DNA from: Gossypium raimondii
Taxonomy: Eukaryota; Streptophyta; Magnoliopsida; Malvales; Malvaceae
Assembly (NCBI RefSeq): GCF_025698545.1
Contig: NC_068576.1
Span: 48,663,890-48,727,889, forward strand
Length of the DNA: 64,000 nucleotides
Reading direction: 5' to 3'
The number at the start of each line of letters is the position of its first letter. The stretch's first letter is position 1. Both the position numbers and the translations under genes were made by a program. Positions 1 to 13,592 of this stretch are shown here, in pieces. Under the pieces are notes generated by a model, which had not been told where the DNA came from, searched no databases, and saw nothing but the letters and a program-made list of their open reading frames with translations.

Positions 1-1062
1 AATCTCAACTCTATCCCAAGAAAATTTGTAGTCCATGTTCGAATCATACAAGCATTTAAAATTTATACTTTTAATTCAATGCAAATCTTAAACATATATA
101 TATATATATACATTCAACCATGTATATCAATATATAATTCCATACCTAATTTCAATACATATACTTTTAATTTTAGCTCATCGAATATACAATAGATGTA
201 CATTTATATATATATATATATGTTCATATTCGAACTTCATTTATACATATATATATATATATAACACTCATACTTAAAATTCATTATAAGAACATATACA
301 TATATGTAAGCATGCTTATTCAAATATAGCATATACATATAAATTACAATTCACATATATATATCTATTTGAAACTTCTCATACAATCATGGGTTACATT
401 CTCATCCTTAATAAAATCATACTAATTATTACTTTAAAATATCTGTTTTTCTAAATTACAATTTTTACTAAAATTTATCTAAATTCCAATTATGTAATTT
501 TACGGGGTACTTTATAATGCAATAAGTTTAAGAATGCATTTTGGATTGCTCAGTCCTCTCTCGCCCATCATTATACAGTACTATAATCAAACTTAGAAAG
601 CAAAACACAGTATATTAAATAATGAATATTACAATAGAATTTTTCGAGCTAATCAAAATTACAAAACCCTAAACATGAATCGTAAAATAGATATAGATTA
701 TATTAAAATATTAATAATAATAAATTAATATGATAAATCCTCGTAAATATCTAGAAAAAACTAACAATTTGATTTACTTTTCATTGGATTTTAGAAATAA
801 AAATATATAAATTCTCCTTACAAATTGATTGAGATATATATAATATTTAACCAATATACCTTCAATAATCACCATATATTAAAGCCTATAACATATTTCT
901 TAAACAAGCATAGCCTTAGAACTAGGTTCGAAATCAAGCAAAACTGGAAAAATAAACAAACAAATATTTCAACTCTCCCTCAAAAAAACCCATAAAAAAT
1001 AAAAGAGAATTATTTCTTTTAAAAAAATAAAAATAAAAAGTGACACATATAGCAAAATTCAT
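1..1062. other. AT-rich downstream flank of the monooxygenase gene
   Basis: No gene is visible. The stretch is AT-rich and holds several (TA)n microsatellite tracts, at about 96-112, 204-222 and 245-262. The part just before position 1063 would carry the 3' UTR of the minus-strand monooxygenase gene. No reading frame of note and no recognisable transposon end was seen. Confidence 0.6.
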
Positions 1063-3762
1063 TTAAGGTTGAACCCCAAGTTGAGTGAAATGAGGGCTTT
1101 GAAGAGCTTGCTGGAGCAATTCATCATCACCATCATCCCATGAATCCCTGTAAGTCTCCAAATTGGTGAATGAATTCACTATTGCTGACAAGCATAATTG
1201 TTTTCTCCATTCTTCCAAATGTGGGGATTCACTATAATCTGCATACTTGTCACAATACTGCAAAAACAAAATCTAAATTATTAGCTTCAATTTTTTGTTA
1301 GAATGTGGTTGGATAAAAAAATAATTTATTAATCGTTTTAAAAAAATTAAATTGTAATTTTAAATTCATAATATATTGATTATATTGTAGATTATATAAG
1401 AGAAATACCTCAAAATTGGCAATGTCGTGAGTATCGGAGACGGGAATACCAGCGAGTTCCCTTGAGCGATAAAACTCTTTGATAGAGAGCATCATATCAT
1501 CATAGGATGGCAATTCTCTTTTCCCCGAAAGCACTTGTGCTATCCATTTTGCTTGTGATTCAAAGAAAGGGAACCCTATTAACTGCACCAATTCTATTAT
1601 TAGAAACATAAACGTAAAAATCAAAACGAAATATCATTTTAAATGCAAGTAGTTGATATCATTTGATGTAATTTATGCAATAAAATATGTAATTAGTAGT
1701 TTGGTCAAAAGAAAAAACACAATGCTTAAAGGAATACCAAAATCCCATAAATATGTATATATATATATAAAATGAATGATGAAAGAACCAATACCTTTCT
1801 TGGAATGCCAATAAAAGAGAGGGAAGGAGCAAGCGATGGTGGGAAAGTATGCTCAAAAAGGGGTCCCACTCTATTGTCATCAACACCTACTATTCCTTTG
1901 GTGTCAAGAAATGGGAATGCGTATGAATACCTACATTATATTTTACACTCATTTATTAATAAACTTTACTTTATACCCAATATATCAACATTTATTTCTC
2001 ACTACAGGGTTTTGCATTTTGATAAAATGTTTACTCTATTTCAATAATTAAATTTAAATTTAAATTATGTGTTTTAATCAGAGTTTACAACCTTGATTAT
2101 CAAGTAATTTGATCATACAAACTCTAATTATATACATAAATATAAATTTTTAAAATTCAATAAAAGTACTGTTTTAAGTTAAAATATTATAATTAAATAA
2201 AATGGGCAGCAATAGATGTATGTTAATTGGACATATATATACATAAAATATCGAAGTTGCTATGATTATGAGATTCATGGAAAAACACAACTTTGATTCA
2301 TGAACAAGTTGATTGGGCAAGATTTGAGGGTGAAAGTAGGGTCCCATCTTTTTTAAACAATAATAATCATCCAATCAGACAAACAGGGTTTTGAAATTGA
2401 AAATCTTATTTTGTGAATAAAAAAATACGTCAATTTAAAAAATGTAAAATTTATAACAAAAAGAAAAGGGCCTTCTTCTCCTTCTTCCACTTTTTACTGT
2501 GGAAACTTAAAGTCACTTTGTCTGCTTCATTATTGGTCTGTTAACATATATTATAATTTAAAATGATTGGGGAGGGGGGTGCTTAGAAGAAGATTTCTAA
2601 TGCACCTAAAATCCAAAACCCAGGAATGTAAGACTTATTGTTTAATTACCCAGTGCAATATATGATAGTGTCAGCTATGACACAAGAGCCATCTTCAAAC
2701 TCAACCCTTCCATCTTCATGAAGAGACTGTATCTGCAACCCAAACCAAAAGAAAATGAATCCTTAATCCAATGAACCGGATTCAATTCGATCCGAAAACG
2801 CTAATACACAGTACCTGTGGGTAAAGATGCAAGTTCCGATGCTTGGAAATGACATTGGATAAACCTTCGGTAATAACTTCCAGGGATTTGGCACTGAGGT
2901 ACACTTCCTTTGCCACTTTCACTATCTCCATTGATATATCTTGCCCGCTTAGTGAATTTCCCACTATCACCACCACCTGCAATTAACAATTTCATCACTT
3001 TTTAATTGACTGATATCTGAAAGAAACAATCAGTGTTTTAATAATATAGTACCTCATTCCTAAATGGCTCTGGAACTCTATAGACGTGACTATGAATTTG
3101 CTTCCTTTTCCATGCATCCATTCCTACAAAAATCACAGGTTTGCACCTTCAAAACCAATAATCAAACACTAAGATAAGATGAAAAAGGGGAGAATGAATT
3201 AATTACCTTTAATGGAAGGCAACCTAGGTTGAGAGTAATGACCCGTGGCAACAATCACAGCATCGAACACCTCTTCCACCCTTTTTTCACCCTTTTTTTC
3301 TTTGCTTTTAACCACCCACTTTAGATCTTTCCCGAAAACACCATAGTCCAGCATCCCCACATATTCAACCCTGGTATTAAACCTTATCATTTCCTTCAAC
3401 CCAAAATATTCACAGAAATCTTTAAGATACAACCACAGCTCCTTGTGACCTGGGAATCTCCTCGTGTCCCTGTTTTTCTTCGACACAAATGGGAAATCAG
3501 TGAAACCCATGATCTCCCTTGGGGATACAATCCTTAGTGAATCGTACACGCTACTATGTACGTCTAGAAATTTGTTTTTCCCCAGTGGATCTTCCTTCTC
3601 CACGTTTGGTTCGTACAACCACTGCCCACCTATGTCGTGGTTTTGCTCCAAAACCACCGCCGTGTGTCCCTCTTTCCTTAGCTCCCTCGCCGCCACCAGC
3701 CCCGACGGTCCGGCGCCGATCACGCACACGTTCTTCGTCGATTGCCCCTGCTCCGAAACCAT
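1063..3762 (-). CDS. Flavin-containing monooxygenase, GS-OX-like clade
   Basis: Seven exons read by eye: 3207-3762, 3053-3123, 2815-2976, 2650-2732, 1795-1930, 1409-1582 and 1063-1257. All join in frame with GT-AG introns to give 458 residues, the usual length of plant FMOs. The FAD-binding GxGxxG motif (GAGPSGL, about residues 17-23) is followed by EQNHDIGGQW. The FMO signature region reads RFPGHKELWLYL, and the ATG motif is VIVATGHYSQP near the end of exon 1. The NADPH-binding motif GNSLSGQDI lies in exon 3. The family oxygenates sulfur or nitrogen atoms of small molecules using FAD and NADPH. Arabidopsis members of this clade S-oxygenate methylthioalkyl glucosinolates, but if the host is cotton it makes no glucosinolates, so the substrate here is unknown. 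The start is the ATG at 3762, ten or so codons before the FAD motif. All key motifs are present and it looks functional. Confidence 0.93.
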
Positions 3763-6700
3763 GGTAGCTAGATTATAGGTTGGATGAGGTGGGGGTGAGG
3801 GAGGGAAAGAAGTTGGTATGCAACAAAATATATTTGTAGGTAAATGATATGATTTGGTGGTGAGTTATGTGTGGGATTTATAGTAAAAATGATGTAGCAA
3901 GTTGTTATTTATTAGAAAAATATAATAAGGGAGTGAAAATTGAAGAAAGAAAGCAGATAATAATGGTGACATAGGGATGGTTTGCTAAGCAGGAGACACA
4001 CGTGATCAATTAAAATCATGATTTTTGCCTTTCTCTAACTTTCAACTCAGATCTTTTGCTTTCTAAAGTTACTCAAAACACTATCATTTTTATTTTCCCT
4101 TTTGTTTTTTTGCCAAATAAAAAGAGGAAAGCTGTTTTTCATTCTCATCCTGCGCATCAATCGGTCAAACTGATTTCTTTATAATCTCTATTTTGTTCTA
4201 TGGTGAGTTCTTTATTAAAAAATTTAGAATAAGCCCATTTATAGATATTTATATTTTGATGCATATTCTTGTTCGTATCTGTGAATCCTTGGATGGGTAA
4301 AATGTTTTAAGTACATAGCAAGCAATGAGCTGTCGCATTGATCTCCATGCATAAAATTGGACGGTCATAAATGAACCACATATGATCTCACTTGATGGAT
4401 CCAAAAGGCATGGATCCACAATTTTTAACATATATATTGCTAAAATTTTTATCAAATATTCATTCTATCCCCATTTTTAATATTGTATAAAAACTAATAA
4501 TTTTATTGGTTAAATAAAAATATCTTTCCTACTCTCTTAATTGTAATGATAATTAGTTTTAATAAAATGTGTCATTTTTTATATAATATTAAAAATGAGA
4601 CCATTCTTTATAATTATATTATATTATATTATATTATTAAATATTTTGTTATCATAAAAATATTAATATTCTCTGGTGGGGTTTAGAAATTAGATCTAAA
4701 CGAATTGGGGATAACAGCCTACACAAGTACATTACTAGCGAGACATACCTACAGGTTGTGTCACGGCTCCATTTGTAAATTATTTCACCTCTCGATATAA
4801 ATTTAATTAATATGGAGGTTTCACATTCTTAAGCACTTAAGTTCGAGTTTCATTGCATATGATTTTAATATATAAGTCTTCAATTCAATCATATGCTTAT
4901 AGTATGTCCGAGCTTTTTTACATTTTTCATCTGTTGTACTTCATATTAGTTTGATTCTATACCATAGTTATTTAAACATATACTTATACTTGTATTGTAT
5001 TTGTGATATTTATAATAATAAAACTCTAAAAAATATTATGCTAATATATTTTATATTAAATTTAAATAAAATTATTTATTTAATTTTTTATATAGCTACA
5101 TTATTATTTAATTTTAATTCAGAATAAGGAAAATGATAAGACCAATCTGTCCTAAAGAAAACAAAGCAGCTTGAGAATAAATCGGTGGGTACCAAGCCTA
5201 GACAATCACGTTAGTTTTAGGAATTAATTGCCCTTCATTTATTAAGGAAATATATGTAATATTATATTCTACTTATGTTAATTTTAATTTTTAATTAGTT
5301 GTGTTATGTAAAAATTTCAATCATTCAATAAATATAAATATATATAATATTCTAGATTGATATGATAGAGATATTAAATTGATTCGAAAATTTATATCGA
5401 TAAATTTAATATTTAAATCATTAAAATATTAATTGTTAGAAAAATATATGAAATGATTAAAATTACTTTAATTTTACAACGGTGTGAAATCCTTCTCTAA
5501 AATATATAATAAAGTTATTTATTTCAAAAATAAATTTCACAAACAGACATTTAAGTTGTAAATAGAAAATAAAATTTAAATATAAGAAATAAAAACATAT
5601 AATGATATTTTATTGATGTAGGATACCCACAATTATAATGCCCCTGCTTGAAGCCAAGGAGACATGAACAATCATGTAATAGCTTGAGGAAAACATGTTT
5701 TGGGTACAATTTTCATAATTTGTTTCTGCTTAAACGAATTCTTTAAATATATACATACTATAATATGTCTGTTTTTTGTTGCTTGCTCGCCACGTAAAGA
5801 AAAATAAATAGAAGAATATACAAAACAATATCATAAAAGATTCTGGATGCCTTTATTAAGACGAATAAATCATACAAGATTTTGAGTGTTTTGTTAAAAC
5901 AATAATATGGAAATAAAAAAAAATAAAAAAAGGCATAAGTATTAGATTTTGGATGGATAGATATCTTTATTAAAACTAGATTATTTCTTTTTTATGTTTT
6001 AGAAAATCTGAGTTAAAGTTTTAAATATAGTAATATTTAATTAATAAAGATAGATATAATTGAGTTATTATAAAAATATATATAAAATATGAGATAAATT
6101 AAGATAAATATTAATATAACATATTAAAAACAAGCTTGTATCTTATACCTGTTTAATACGAATTCGAACCATATTACTTCATCCTCATTTCTATTTGGTT
6201 GATTAAAAAGCAAAGTGGAAAATTTAACTATTATTAGACTTTGGGGGTGGGGAGATTTTCCTTATTCCTTAATAAAAATTTTAAAATATTTCGAGGGATT
6301 CATAAGGAATTATACCAAACTATGGAGCCCGACCCTCGGCTATCTCTTCTCTTCGTCTCTGATCATGAAATATAATTAGTTGTACAAATATATATATCAT
6401 ATTATGCGTTTACTTACGATTAATAAATTAATTAATATAATTTGAATTGAATTTAATAAAATGACTAATAGACTAATTGGTGTAAATTTCATTTGATAAT
6501 AAACTAATTAATGCAATTTATTTTTTATTTGCAAACATAAATGATAGGTCTATTAAGTCTCTATACGTAACTCCACATGATAATCAAAGTGACATGGGAA
6601 ACTTGCACGACAACTTTCATTATTAATGATGATCTTAAAAATAAATAAAGTAAACTAATTAAAATTTTACACATTGATTAATCAATGGCAATTAAGTTAA

Positions 6701-8190
6701 TATGATTAGGATTATGAATGATTAATTAAAGCACGTAATTAACATATAGTTTTCTATTTTTGGTATTATGATACACACGTTGGAAGTAATTGTAATTATT
6801 AAATGGGTTCGCTTAACTGATGCATCTACGTATTATTTAGACTTGTATAATATAATGTTAATCTGGTCCAAATTATCCTTTATTAATTAAAATTTAAAAT
6901 TAATTATACAAAAATTTTAATGAGATTATGAAAAGTGAAATAGAATTTTGAGATGGTTCAGTCTCAACAAACGATTAAAAACTATGAGTTCCAATATAAA
7001 AATAATATTTTAATTTTACTTATCTCAATTAAATTTGATCATGGATTGAGTCGAGTTAGTGTAAAGTTTTAAGTTCATTTTTTAAGTTAGGGTTCAGCCC
7101 AAAAATAGATCTAAAATTTTGCTTAAGCCCGACCCAAATAAAAATATTAAACTCGAGCCCAGTTTGCCCATATTAACTTTTTTTATATAAAAATAAATTA
7201 AAAAATATAATACAACAAATACACTACAAACGTTAAAATAAATGTTTCCCAACAAATTAAAAATACATTAAAAAAGTCTTAATACTTAAATAACACTAAC
7301 ATAGTTGCAACTTAGCAAGTAAATGCCTCTAAAATAATAGCAATATTCATACAATATCCAAACAATAATAATAAAATAGTAGCAATATAATAACGAAATG
7401 GTAGCAAAACAACAACATATATAACAGCAATAAACAATAAAAAAATAGTCAAATTCAGGTCGGGCCAGGTTAAAAAATCTCCCCAAAGGCCTAACCTATT
7501 TAGAAAACATGCATTATTTTTTATCCAATCTCATTTTTTAAGTCTACATTTTTATCCAAATCTTTCAATTTTTCGAGCAAATCTTCGAAAAGAACAGGTG
7601 ATTCAATCTATGAACTTGCAAAATGTAAGAAAATTTAAAAAATACTAATCACATTTTCTTGCCATTTAATTTGAATACACATATTTACTTCTATTACATA
7701 TTTAATTATGATTTCCTAAAGGGTAAAAGACATGTTTTTTTTTCTTTCTAGTCAAAAGTAAGTAATCAAACATTTGTCTAGAGAGCAGCACAAATTTAGG
7801 TAAAAGATTACAAAAGAAGAAGAAGAAGAAGAAATCATTGTTAGGCACCAAATCTTTCAACTACCAAAATTAAAACTAAAAGAAAAAAGAAAATCATGTT
7901 TGGGAAAGCTTCAAATAAAGTTAAAACACATTTAGATTGCTTTACATTTCCCAAAGCCATTTAATGGCTTCTTCATGAAAAGTAGTCAAAAAAAATATTG
8001 TTTAATAAATAAAGGAGAATTAATGATGTCTTAACTATGTTTTAATAATTATAACCCATATATATAGCCTCGAGAACATTAAATTTAAATGGTTTAATTT
8101 CTTGCGGAAGACTTCACTTTTCATATGGTTTGACTGAATTGTCTATCCCCTTCATTACATTTATGTATAGGATGATAGCTAATTTAACTT
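3763..8190. other. Intergenic, upstream of the monooxygenase
   Basis: About 4.4 kb without a supported gene. The first few hundred bases are the likely promoter and 5' leader of the minus-strand monooxygenase. A short run of ATATT repeats lies near 4615-4640. At 7040-7560 there is a decayed repeat marked by scattered GCCCGACCC/GGTCGGGCC motifs at both ends, a form that recurs at 38590-38960 and 53960-54560. An AAG microsatellite lies near 7815-7835. Reading frames here are short and low-complexity. Confidence 0.5.
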
Positions 8191-8197
8191 TTTTTAC

Positions 8198-8564
8198 GGG
8201 TAAATTTTAAAATAGTCACTTTTGTTTGCCTCAGATTACATTTTAGTCACTTATGTTATTGTTTTGTTACGAAATGGTCACTCTGCCGTTAAATGCCAAC
8301 TTGAATGTTCAGTTGTTGGGATGAAAATATGTTTTTAATTACGTAAATTTAATTTGGATTGCCACGTGAGACATATAAGTTGGCACTTAAAATCCATTTG
8401 GACTGCCACATAGGACTGTTGTTAGGGAGGTAACGAAGTTTAATGGTAGAGTGGCCACTTCGTAACAGAACGACCACGTAAGCGATTAAAACGTAACATT
8501 TCAAACATAAATAACTAAAATGTAATCTGAGTCAAACAAATGTGACTATTTTTATAGTTTACCC
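8198..8564. mobile_element. MITE-like element, family A, copy 1 (about 370 bp)
   Basis: The two ends are long imperfect inverted repeats. The left arm runs GGGTAAATTTTAAAATAGTC and continues with TGCCTCAGATTACATTTTAGTC; the right arm carries the complement, TGTAATCTGAGTCAAACAAA then GTGACTATTTTTATAGTTTACCC. Internal segments (ATTGTTTTGTTACGAAATGG against CCACTTCGTAACAGAACG) are also complementary. No coding capacity. A related, longer copy lies at 16287-17262. The flanks are T-rich, so the target-site duplication is unclear. Superfamily not determined. Confidence 0.75.
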
Positions 8565-9216
8565 TTTTCTTAAATATATATAATTACTTTAAAATTCGAA
8601 TTTATTGATCGAGTATTTTATTTATATTTGTTGGCTAACTTATCATTTGTAATATACCATGTTTTTAAGTTTTAAGCAAAATTGATGAAAGGTGTGTAAG
8701 TAGTTTGCAAGTGACTCAAAAACAAGTGGTGGCAGAGCATTACAACCTTTATAAATAATTAGGTATTTGGATAGCAAATAATACATGGAAAATACTAGCT
8801 GTAATGGTTTTAAATGCACTGCACTGCAGCTTTTGAGTAATCTTACAGCCAAGGGCCATGAGTAAATTTGTAGTGAATATCTTACTTCAAGTTTAATACA
8901 ATACAATATACCTTTTTTTAAGTAATTATATTTTATACATATTTAATTAATATAGATATCTTTATATTCATATAAATACAGTTAATTTACCAAATATACA
9001 TAATTATTTGACCAAATATAAATGACAAGTTACAGAAAGGGGAAAATAGCAACTTGTTTGTCCATTATAATAATTGGAGGGTGCTTTGTTGAAATATACT
9101 TGATGGCAATGCAATTCATACGATAAGACTAGACATCTAGCATCTAACGTAGCTCCCGTTATCATGATTTGTTCCAACAAAATGACTTTACTCCTCTCCT
9201 TTATCCTTCTATTTAC

Positions 9217-9351
9217 TATGTGTGAGTTTAGATGCACGATATGTTTATAAATAATTAACATAAAAATAGTAGTAGTGGTGAGATTAAATATTATAGCGTG
9301 AGATAATAAATAAGTTAAACGTATCCTACCGCCCATCCAAATTCATCTTAA
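9217..9351. mobile_element. Small MITE, family C, copy 1 (about 135 bp)
   Basis: Ends are TGTGAGTTTAGATGCACG on the left and CCGCCCATCCAAATTCATC on the right, which are imperfect inverted repeats. The interior has GGTGAGATTAAATATTATAG and AGCGTGAGATAATAAATAAG, shared with the copies at 18877-19028 and 52284-52417. No coding capacity. Confidence 0.7.
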
Positions 9352-9390
9352 GAGTTGATCCAATGCAAGTAAAAAAAAATCTATATCATT

Positions 9391-9932
9391 TGTAACTACA
9401 TTATAAGTAAATTTTCGTTTTGATAATTTAATTAAAAAAGTTACAATTTGATTACTGAATTATTTGAAAGTTTTTATTTAATTCACTAAACTATTTAGAA
9501 ACTTTTATTTAAGTCACTGAATTGTTGAGTTTTCTTAATAAAAAAAAGGTTATGCCAACGAGCTTTAAGCGATGATTCAACGATGGGTACAATGAATTAA
9601 TACCCGTCAAAGAGTAAAAAAAAATAGCTTAAATCCAAGTCAATCTGACCGTTTGGAAATTGGAGAAAAAGCTGCTTGAATTTTGGCTTATAAATTTTAA
9701 AGGTCCAAAGTTTTTTCATACAAAAAAAAAAACTGAACTGTAAAAAAGGAGAAAGAGAGTTTTTGATTGGTGCAGATAGTACGAAAAGAGAAAGCTATAT
9801 ACTCTCGATTTTAATAACTCAAAAATTAAATGAAACTTTTGAATAGTTTAATAATCAAATTGTAAATTTTTTAATTAAACAATCAAAACAAAAATTTATC
9901 CATCATTTAGTGACTAATAGTATAGTTTATCA
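9391..9932. mobile_element. MITE-like element, family B, copy 1 (about 540 bp)
   Basis: The left arm (ATTTTCGTTTTGATAATTTA then ACAATTTGATTACTGAATTA) is the inverted counterpart of the right arm (AATAATCAAATTGTAAATTT then AACAATCAAAACAAAAATTT). The interior, with ATGCCAACGAGC, TTTTTGATTGGTGCAGATAG and GAAAGCTATATACTCTCGAT, is shared with a second copy at about 62505-62978. No open reading frame of note. Confidence 0.72.
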
Positions 9933-10805
9933 ATAAGAAAATAATGGCTTCAAACATAAATAAGTCTAATTTCTTGTAGTAGTGTATTCCTTAAATAGGA
10001 TCTAATTTGATTCTTCCCTAAACATAACAATCCGTGATGGGTTTTTCTATTTTATTGTTTTATAATTATGTTTAAACTTTTTATACAAGTTAAAATATAT
10101 TTAATTTTTATATTTTCATATATTTTCAATTTATTTTTACTGTTAATATTATTTTTTATTTTTTTAATTTCCATATTATTAATTATTTTTCTAAATTGTT
10201 AATATCATGAACGTTGTTCTATTAAATATGTTGATGTAATATTTTTAAAATAAAAAAAATATTCATTTAATAACCATATAATAAAATAATGATATTTTGG
10301 GTAATGGAGGTTGAGGGGGATTACTTGGTATAATGAAGTTTAGAGCGACATGCATTGATCGATCGAAAATTAGTAACCACATATGGGAAGCGAAATAGAT
10401 TGTATTGGGTTTTGAAATATGTAAATTTCAGCATATCAAGAAATGAGACGAATGAGTTGCTCATCTGTCGGCTAAAGAGGGGTTTCGTCGAAAACATGAT
10501 GTCTGGTGGGTGGAGGATGGCCCAACGATGATTCATGGACTAGTGGAGGAAGAGGGATAATTCACTCTTCAGATCAATTGAGGTCCATCGATACGATGAT
10601 GGAGGAGGCTAGAAGATTCGATTATAGCTAGCGGGGTCAAATTGCTTCAGATCGGAGCGATTCAATGCTAGTTTTGGGTATCTGAAGCGATATATGGCAT
10701 GTGGTGTGGATTGTGAAGAGAGAGAGAGAAACTATTTAGTTTTGTTTATTTAGATAATCAAGGGTCACAATTATTTTTATTGTCTAACAGCTTTTTTAGT
10801 AATAA
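9933..10805. other. Intergenic, no gene seen
   Basis: About 870 bp of AT-rich DNA. The part from 10300 to 10730 is less AT-rich and contains a 71-codon minus-strand frame at 10321-10536 with no recognisable domain. It may be a remnant of an older gene or repeat. A short GA tract lies near 10715-10730. Confidence 0.4.
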
Positions 10806-10822
10806 ATGCATACCCTTTTGTA

Positions 10823-11324
10823 AGGGTGAGTATTCAATCGAGTTGAGTCGAATCGAGTCAAAAATTTTCGAATTAGTCGAGTTGGCAAATCCTATTTTAG
10901 CAACCGAACTCAGTTTGAAATTTTTTCAAATCGAATCGAATCAAGTCAAATCGAGTCGAGTTAACGAGTCTTATTATTTATACTTAATGTTGCGTTTAGA
11001 TGGACCGGTTAGTTAACTAGTAGATGAAGTATAATATTATTTAACTACATGAGCAATATAATGATTTTGTCTTTCAACTTAATGGGTAAACATTTATCAA
11101 AACGACGTAGTTTTGCCTTTTAACTTAATTATTTTGAATTCTAACTTTTAAAAAAAATAAACATTTATCAAAACGACGTAGTTTTGTCTTTTCTTATTTG
11201 GATTTTCGGTTAATTTGAATTGTGTAATTCATATTCGAGTTAATCCGAATAACTTGATTAACTATTTAATTCAAAATTTAAATTTTTTATCGAGTTTTGA
11301 ATTGAATCGGATTTTGTTCACCCC
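10823..11324. mobile_element. Mutator-type MITE (about 500 bp) with probable long target-site duplication
   Basis: The ends are inverted repeats: AGGGTGAGTATTCAATCGAG on the left and AATCGGATTTTGTTCACCCC on the right. The interior near the left end has many degenerate TCGAGTCGAATCGAGTC words. The element is bracketed by TACCCTTTTGTA at 10811-10822 and TATCCTTTTGCA at 11325-11336, which match at 10 of 12 positions. That size of duplication is typical of Mutator-like elements. A repeated AAAACGACGTAGTTTTG motif occurs twice inside (near 11098 and 11168). No transposase frame. Confidence 0.68.
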
Positions 11325-11336
11325 TATCCTTTTGCA

Positions 11337-13190
11337 GTAAAAAAAAACTAAACTTACACTTTTTGAAAAAATAAATAAACTAAATTTCTTGAAATAAAAA
11401 TAAAGACTTAAATTCTAAAAGTACGAAAGATACCTAAAACATAATTTTCCTTTTAAATTTCATATAAGCTCACACTTATACACATATTTATACGCAATTA
11501 TAAGCCCATAATCATGATTAAACACCTATATTAAACAAGAAATGCATGCTTAAACACAGATAGATTTCTCAAAACATGGCAAAATACTTTCAACATTTGC
11601 ATAACAATATGGACGAAGAAAGAAATATTAATAAGAGGGCGGGATATTTATTTAAAATAGATTTGTTGAAAATAGGTTCGATTTATTTCAAATAATGTAT
11701 TTTTAAATACGAAACGATCTAGATCATCATTTTCAAAAATAAAATAAGTTAAATGTTTAATTTATATTAAATATTGTAATTATTTAGGTATTACTTATTT
11801 TATCAAATCAATATAATTTAGGTACTACTTAATACTAGTTTACCAAATTAACCTAAAAATGTTATTAAATTTATTATAAAAAATTAAATTCTATAAAAGA
11901 AATCAAATTCAAAAAAAAAAACTTTGAAGGACCAAACACAACTAAATGTAACCTCCCAAACTCGGCCTAGATGTTATTGCTAAATTGAGAAGGCTACTTT
12001 AGCCACCAAAATGACTAAGCTAACTTACGTTACTTTTTAAGACTTTAAATAAACTCATTTTAGAAAAAACCGTAGTTGTACTTTAAGTTAGCTTAAAAGC
12101 ATTCATTCATTAGGTTGTGTATGCTTAGAATTCATTTTACTGTTGAGAGTGTTGTTTTTAAAAAACTGTTTTTCTTTTTTTTTTTTTAAAAAACTCGAAG
12201 TTAAACTAATGCAGCGGAAAAGCCATTTTTCAAGTCATTTTGGAAAATTAGTTGTCTTATTTTTCAAAAACAGTTTTTTTGTAATGTAGTGGAAATTAGG
12301 GAACAATATCAAATTTTACTTAAGCCTTGCATTATCCAGTTATTATGTTTAAGTAATTCATGCATGCAAAAATCCCCAAAAGAAAAGTTACCAAGCCACA
12401 GACCAGAAATAATTAAAAATTACAGGCCAAAACCAATAAAGACTTAATAATACTTAATTAAATAATAATAATCCGAGGTCCAAGTTGATTCTCCGAATGC
12501 CGAGTCCAGTCCTAATTTTGAGGTTTACCTGAAAAGTTAAACACTATTGGGGGGTGAGCTTATGAAAAGCTCAGTGTGAGTCGAATAATTATTTAAACGG
12601 ACAAAAACATCGAATACAGTGAAACATATTAGCATCAACAGAAGAAAACAGAACCATCATAGGAATTTCATGTCATTACATAACCATTATCAATTTGATG
12701 TCAAACGGTGTATGAGTATAGGTCATCATTCATTCGAGTAACAATCATTAATTTCGATACCATTCAATACAACAAAATATAATGCGTAGCATAAATCAAT
12801 AACATCTGAATATGTCGTGCACATGATGCAATGCAAAAAGGTTCCTACCCATGTCATCCGCTACAGACCATGAGTTCTCCAGAACCCGTCTGCCAAACTC
12901 CAAAACATTATGAGCATAGCTCGATGTGGTAAAACCACTGAATAATCAATAATATAAAAAATCTGCTAGATATCAAATAGTGCGATACAATCGCCAATAA
13001 CACATATAATATGCGATAAAATCACGAATCCCCTCAGTATTCCAAGTGCAGTGCACTGACTACGAATAATGTGAACTTAATATGCCGCCGGTACTCCACG
13101 GAAGTCCTCTGTCAACCCAATCTTTCAAATTACCATTGTGTTGGTATCAATCAATATCATTCAATTTCACATACTTTACGGATTTTAAAG
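11337..13190. other. Intergenic, no gene seen
   Basis: About 1.85 kb without a supported gene. Short frames only. The stretch at 12480-13100 is somewhat richer in G and C and contains words such as CCGAATGCCGAGTCC and GTGCAGTGCACTGAC. It could be a piece of an old retroelement LTR or other repeat, but nothing in it can be assigned. Confidence 0.4.
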
Positions 13191-13194
13191 TTGC

Positions 13195-13310
13195 TGACCA
13201 TGAGTTTTAAAGTTGCTCCATATCCAAAGCGAAGATCGAACACTCGACTACTTGTTAAGATAGGAGAGGCCCTTACCATCTTACTTAACTCTTGTGGTTA
13301 CTAATTTTGT
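13195..13310 (-). repeat. tRNA-like SINE remnant
   Basis: On the minus strand an A-box-like TTAAGTAAGATGG is followed about 35 bases later by a B-box-like GTGTTCGATCTTCG. The spacing and order match an internal RNA polymerase III promoter as found in tRNA-derived SINEs. No cloverleaf tRNA could be folded by eye. Boundaries are approximate. Confidence 0.45.
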
Positions 13311-13592
13311 TATTGTATTTCTTACCCCCAAACCTTTAAATGGAGCCCAGTAAATCCAAAAAATAAAATGTCGTCCAAAATACAAATAAATCTCAACGTA
13401 AAAAAAGGGAACCAAAATCCAAATAAAACAAAGAAAGAAGCTATACCCAAATTTCATCTAATTTCTGAATCAACTGCGTTGAATACAGAGCAGAATATAC
13501 ACATTTTAGCTACCCCGCTGGGTAATACATAGACATTTCATGTTCTCACCATCTGAGTTGAATTGATACAAATGTTTACTTCTCCATGTTGT

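Noticed and set aside
3464-3778. Plus-strand frames opposite monooxygenase exon 1
   Set aside because: Antisense shadows of the FAD-binding exon.
6150-6190. GGTTCGAATTC-like B box on the minus strand, considered as a tRNA gene
   Set aside because: No A box at the right distance and no acceptor stem.
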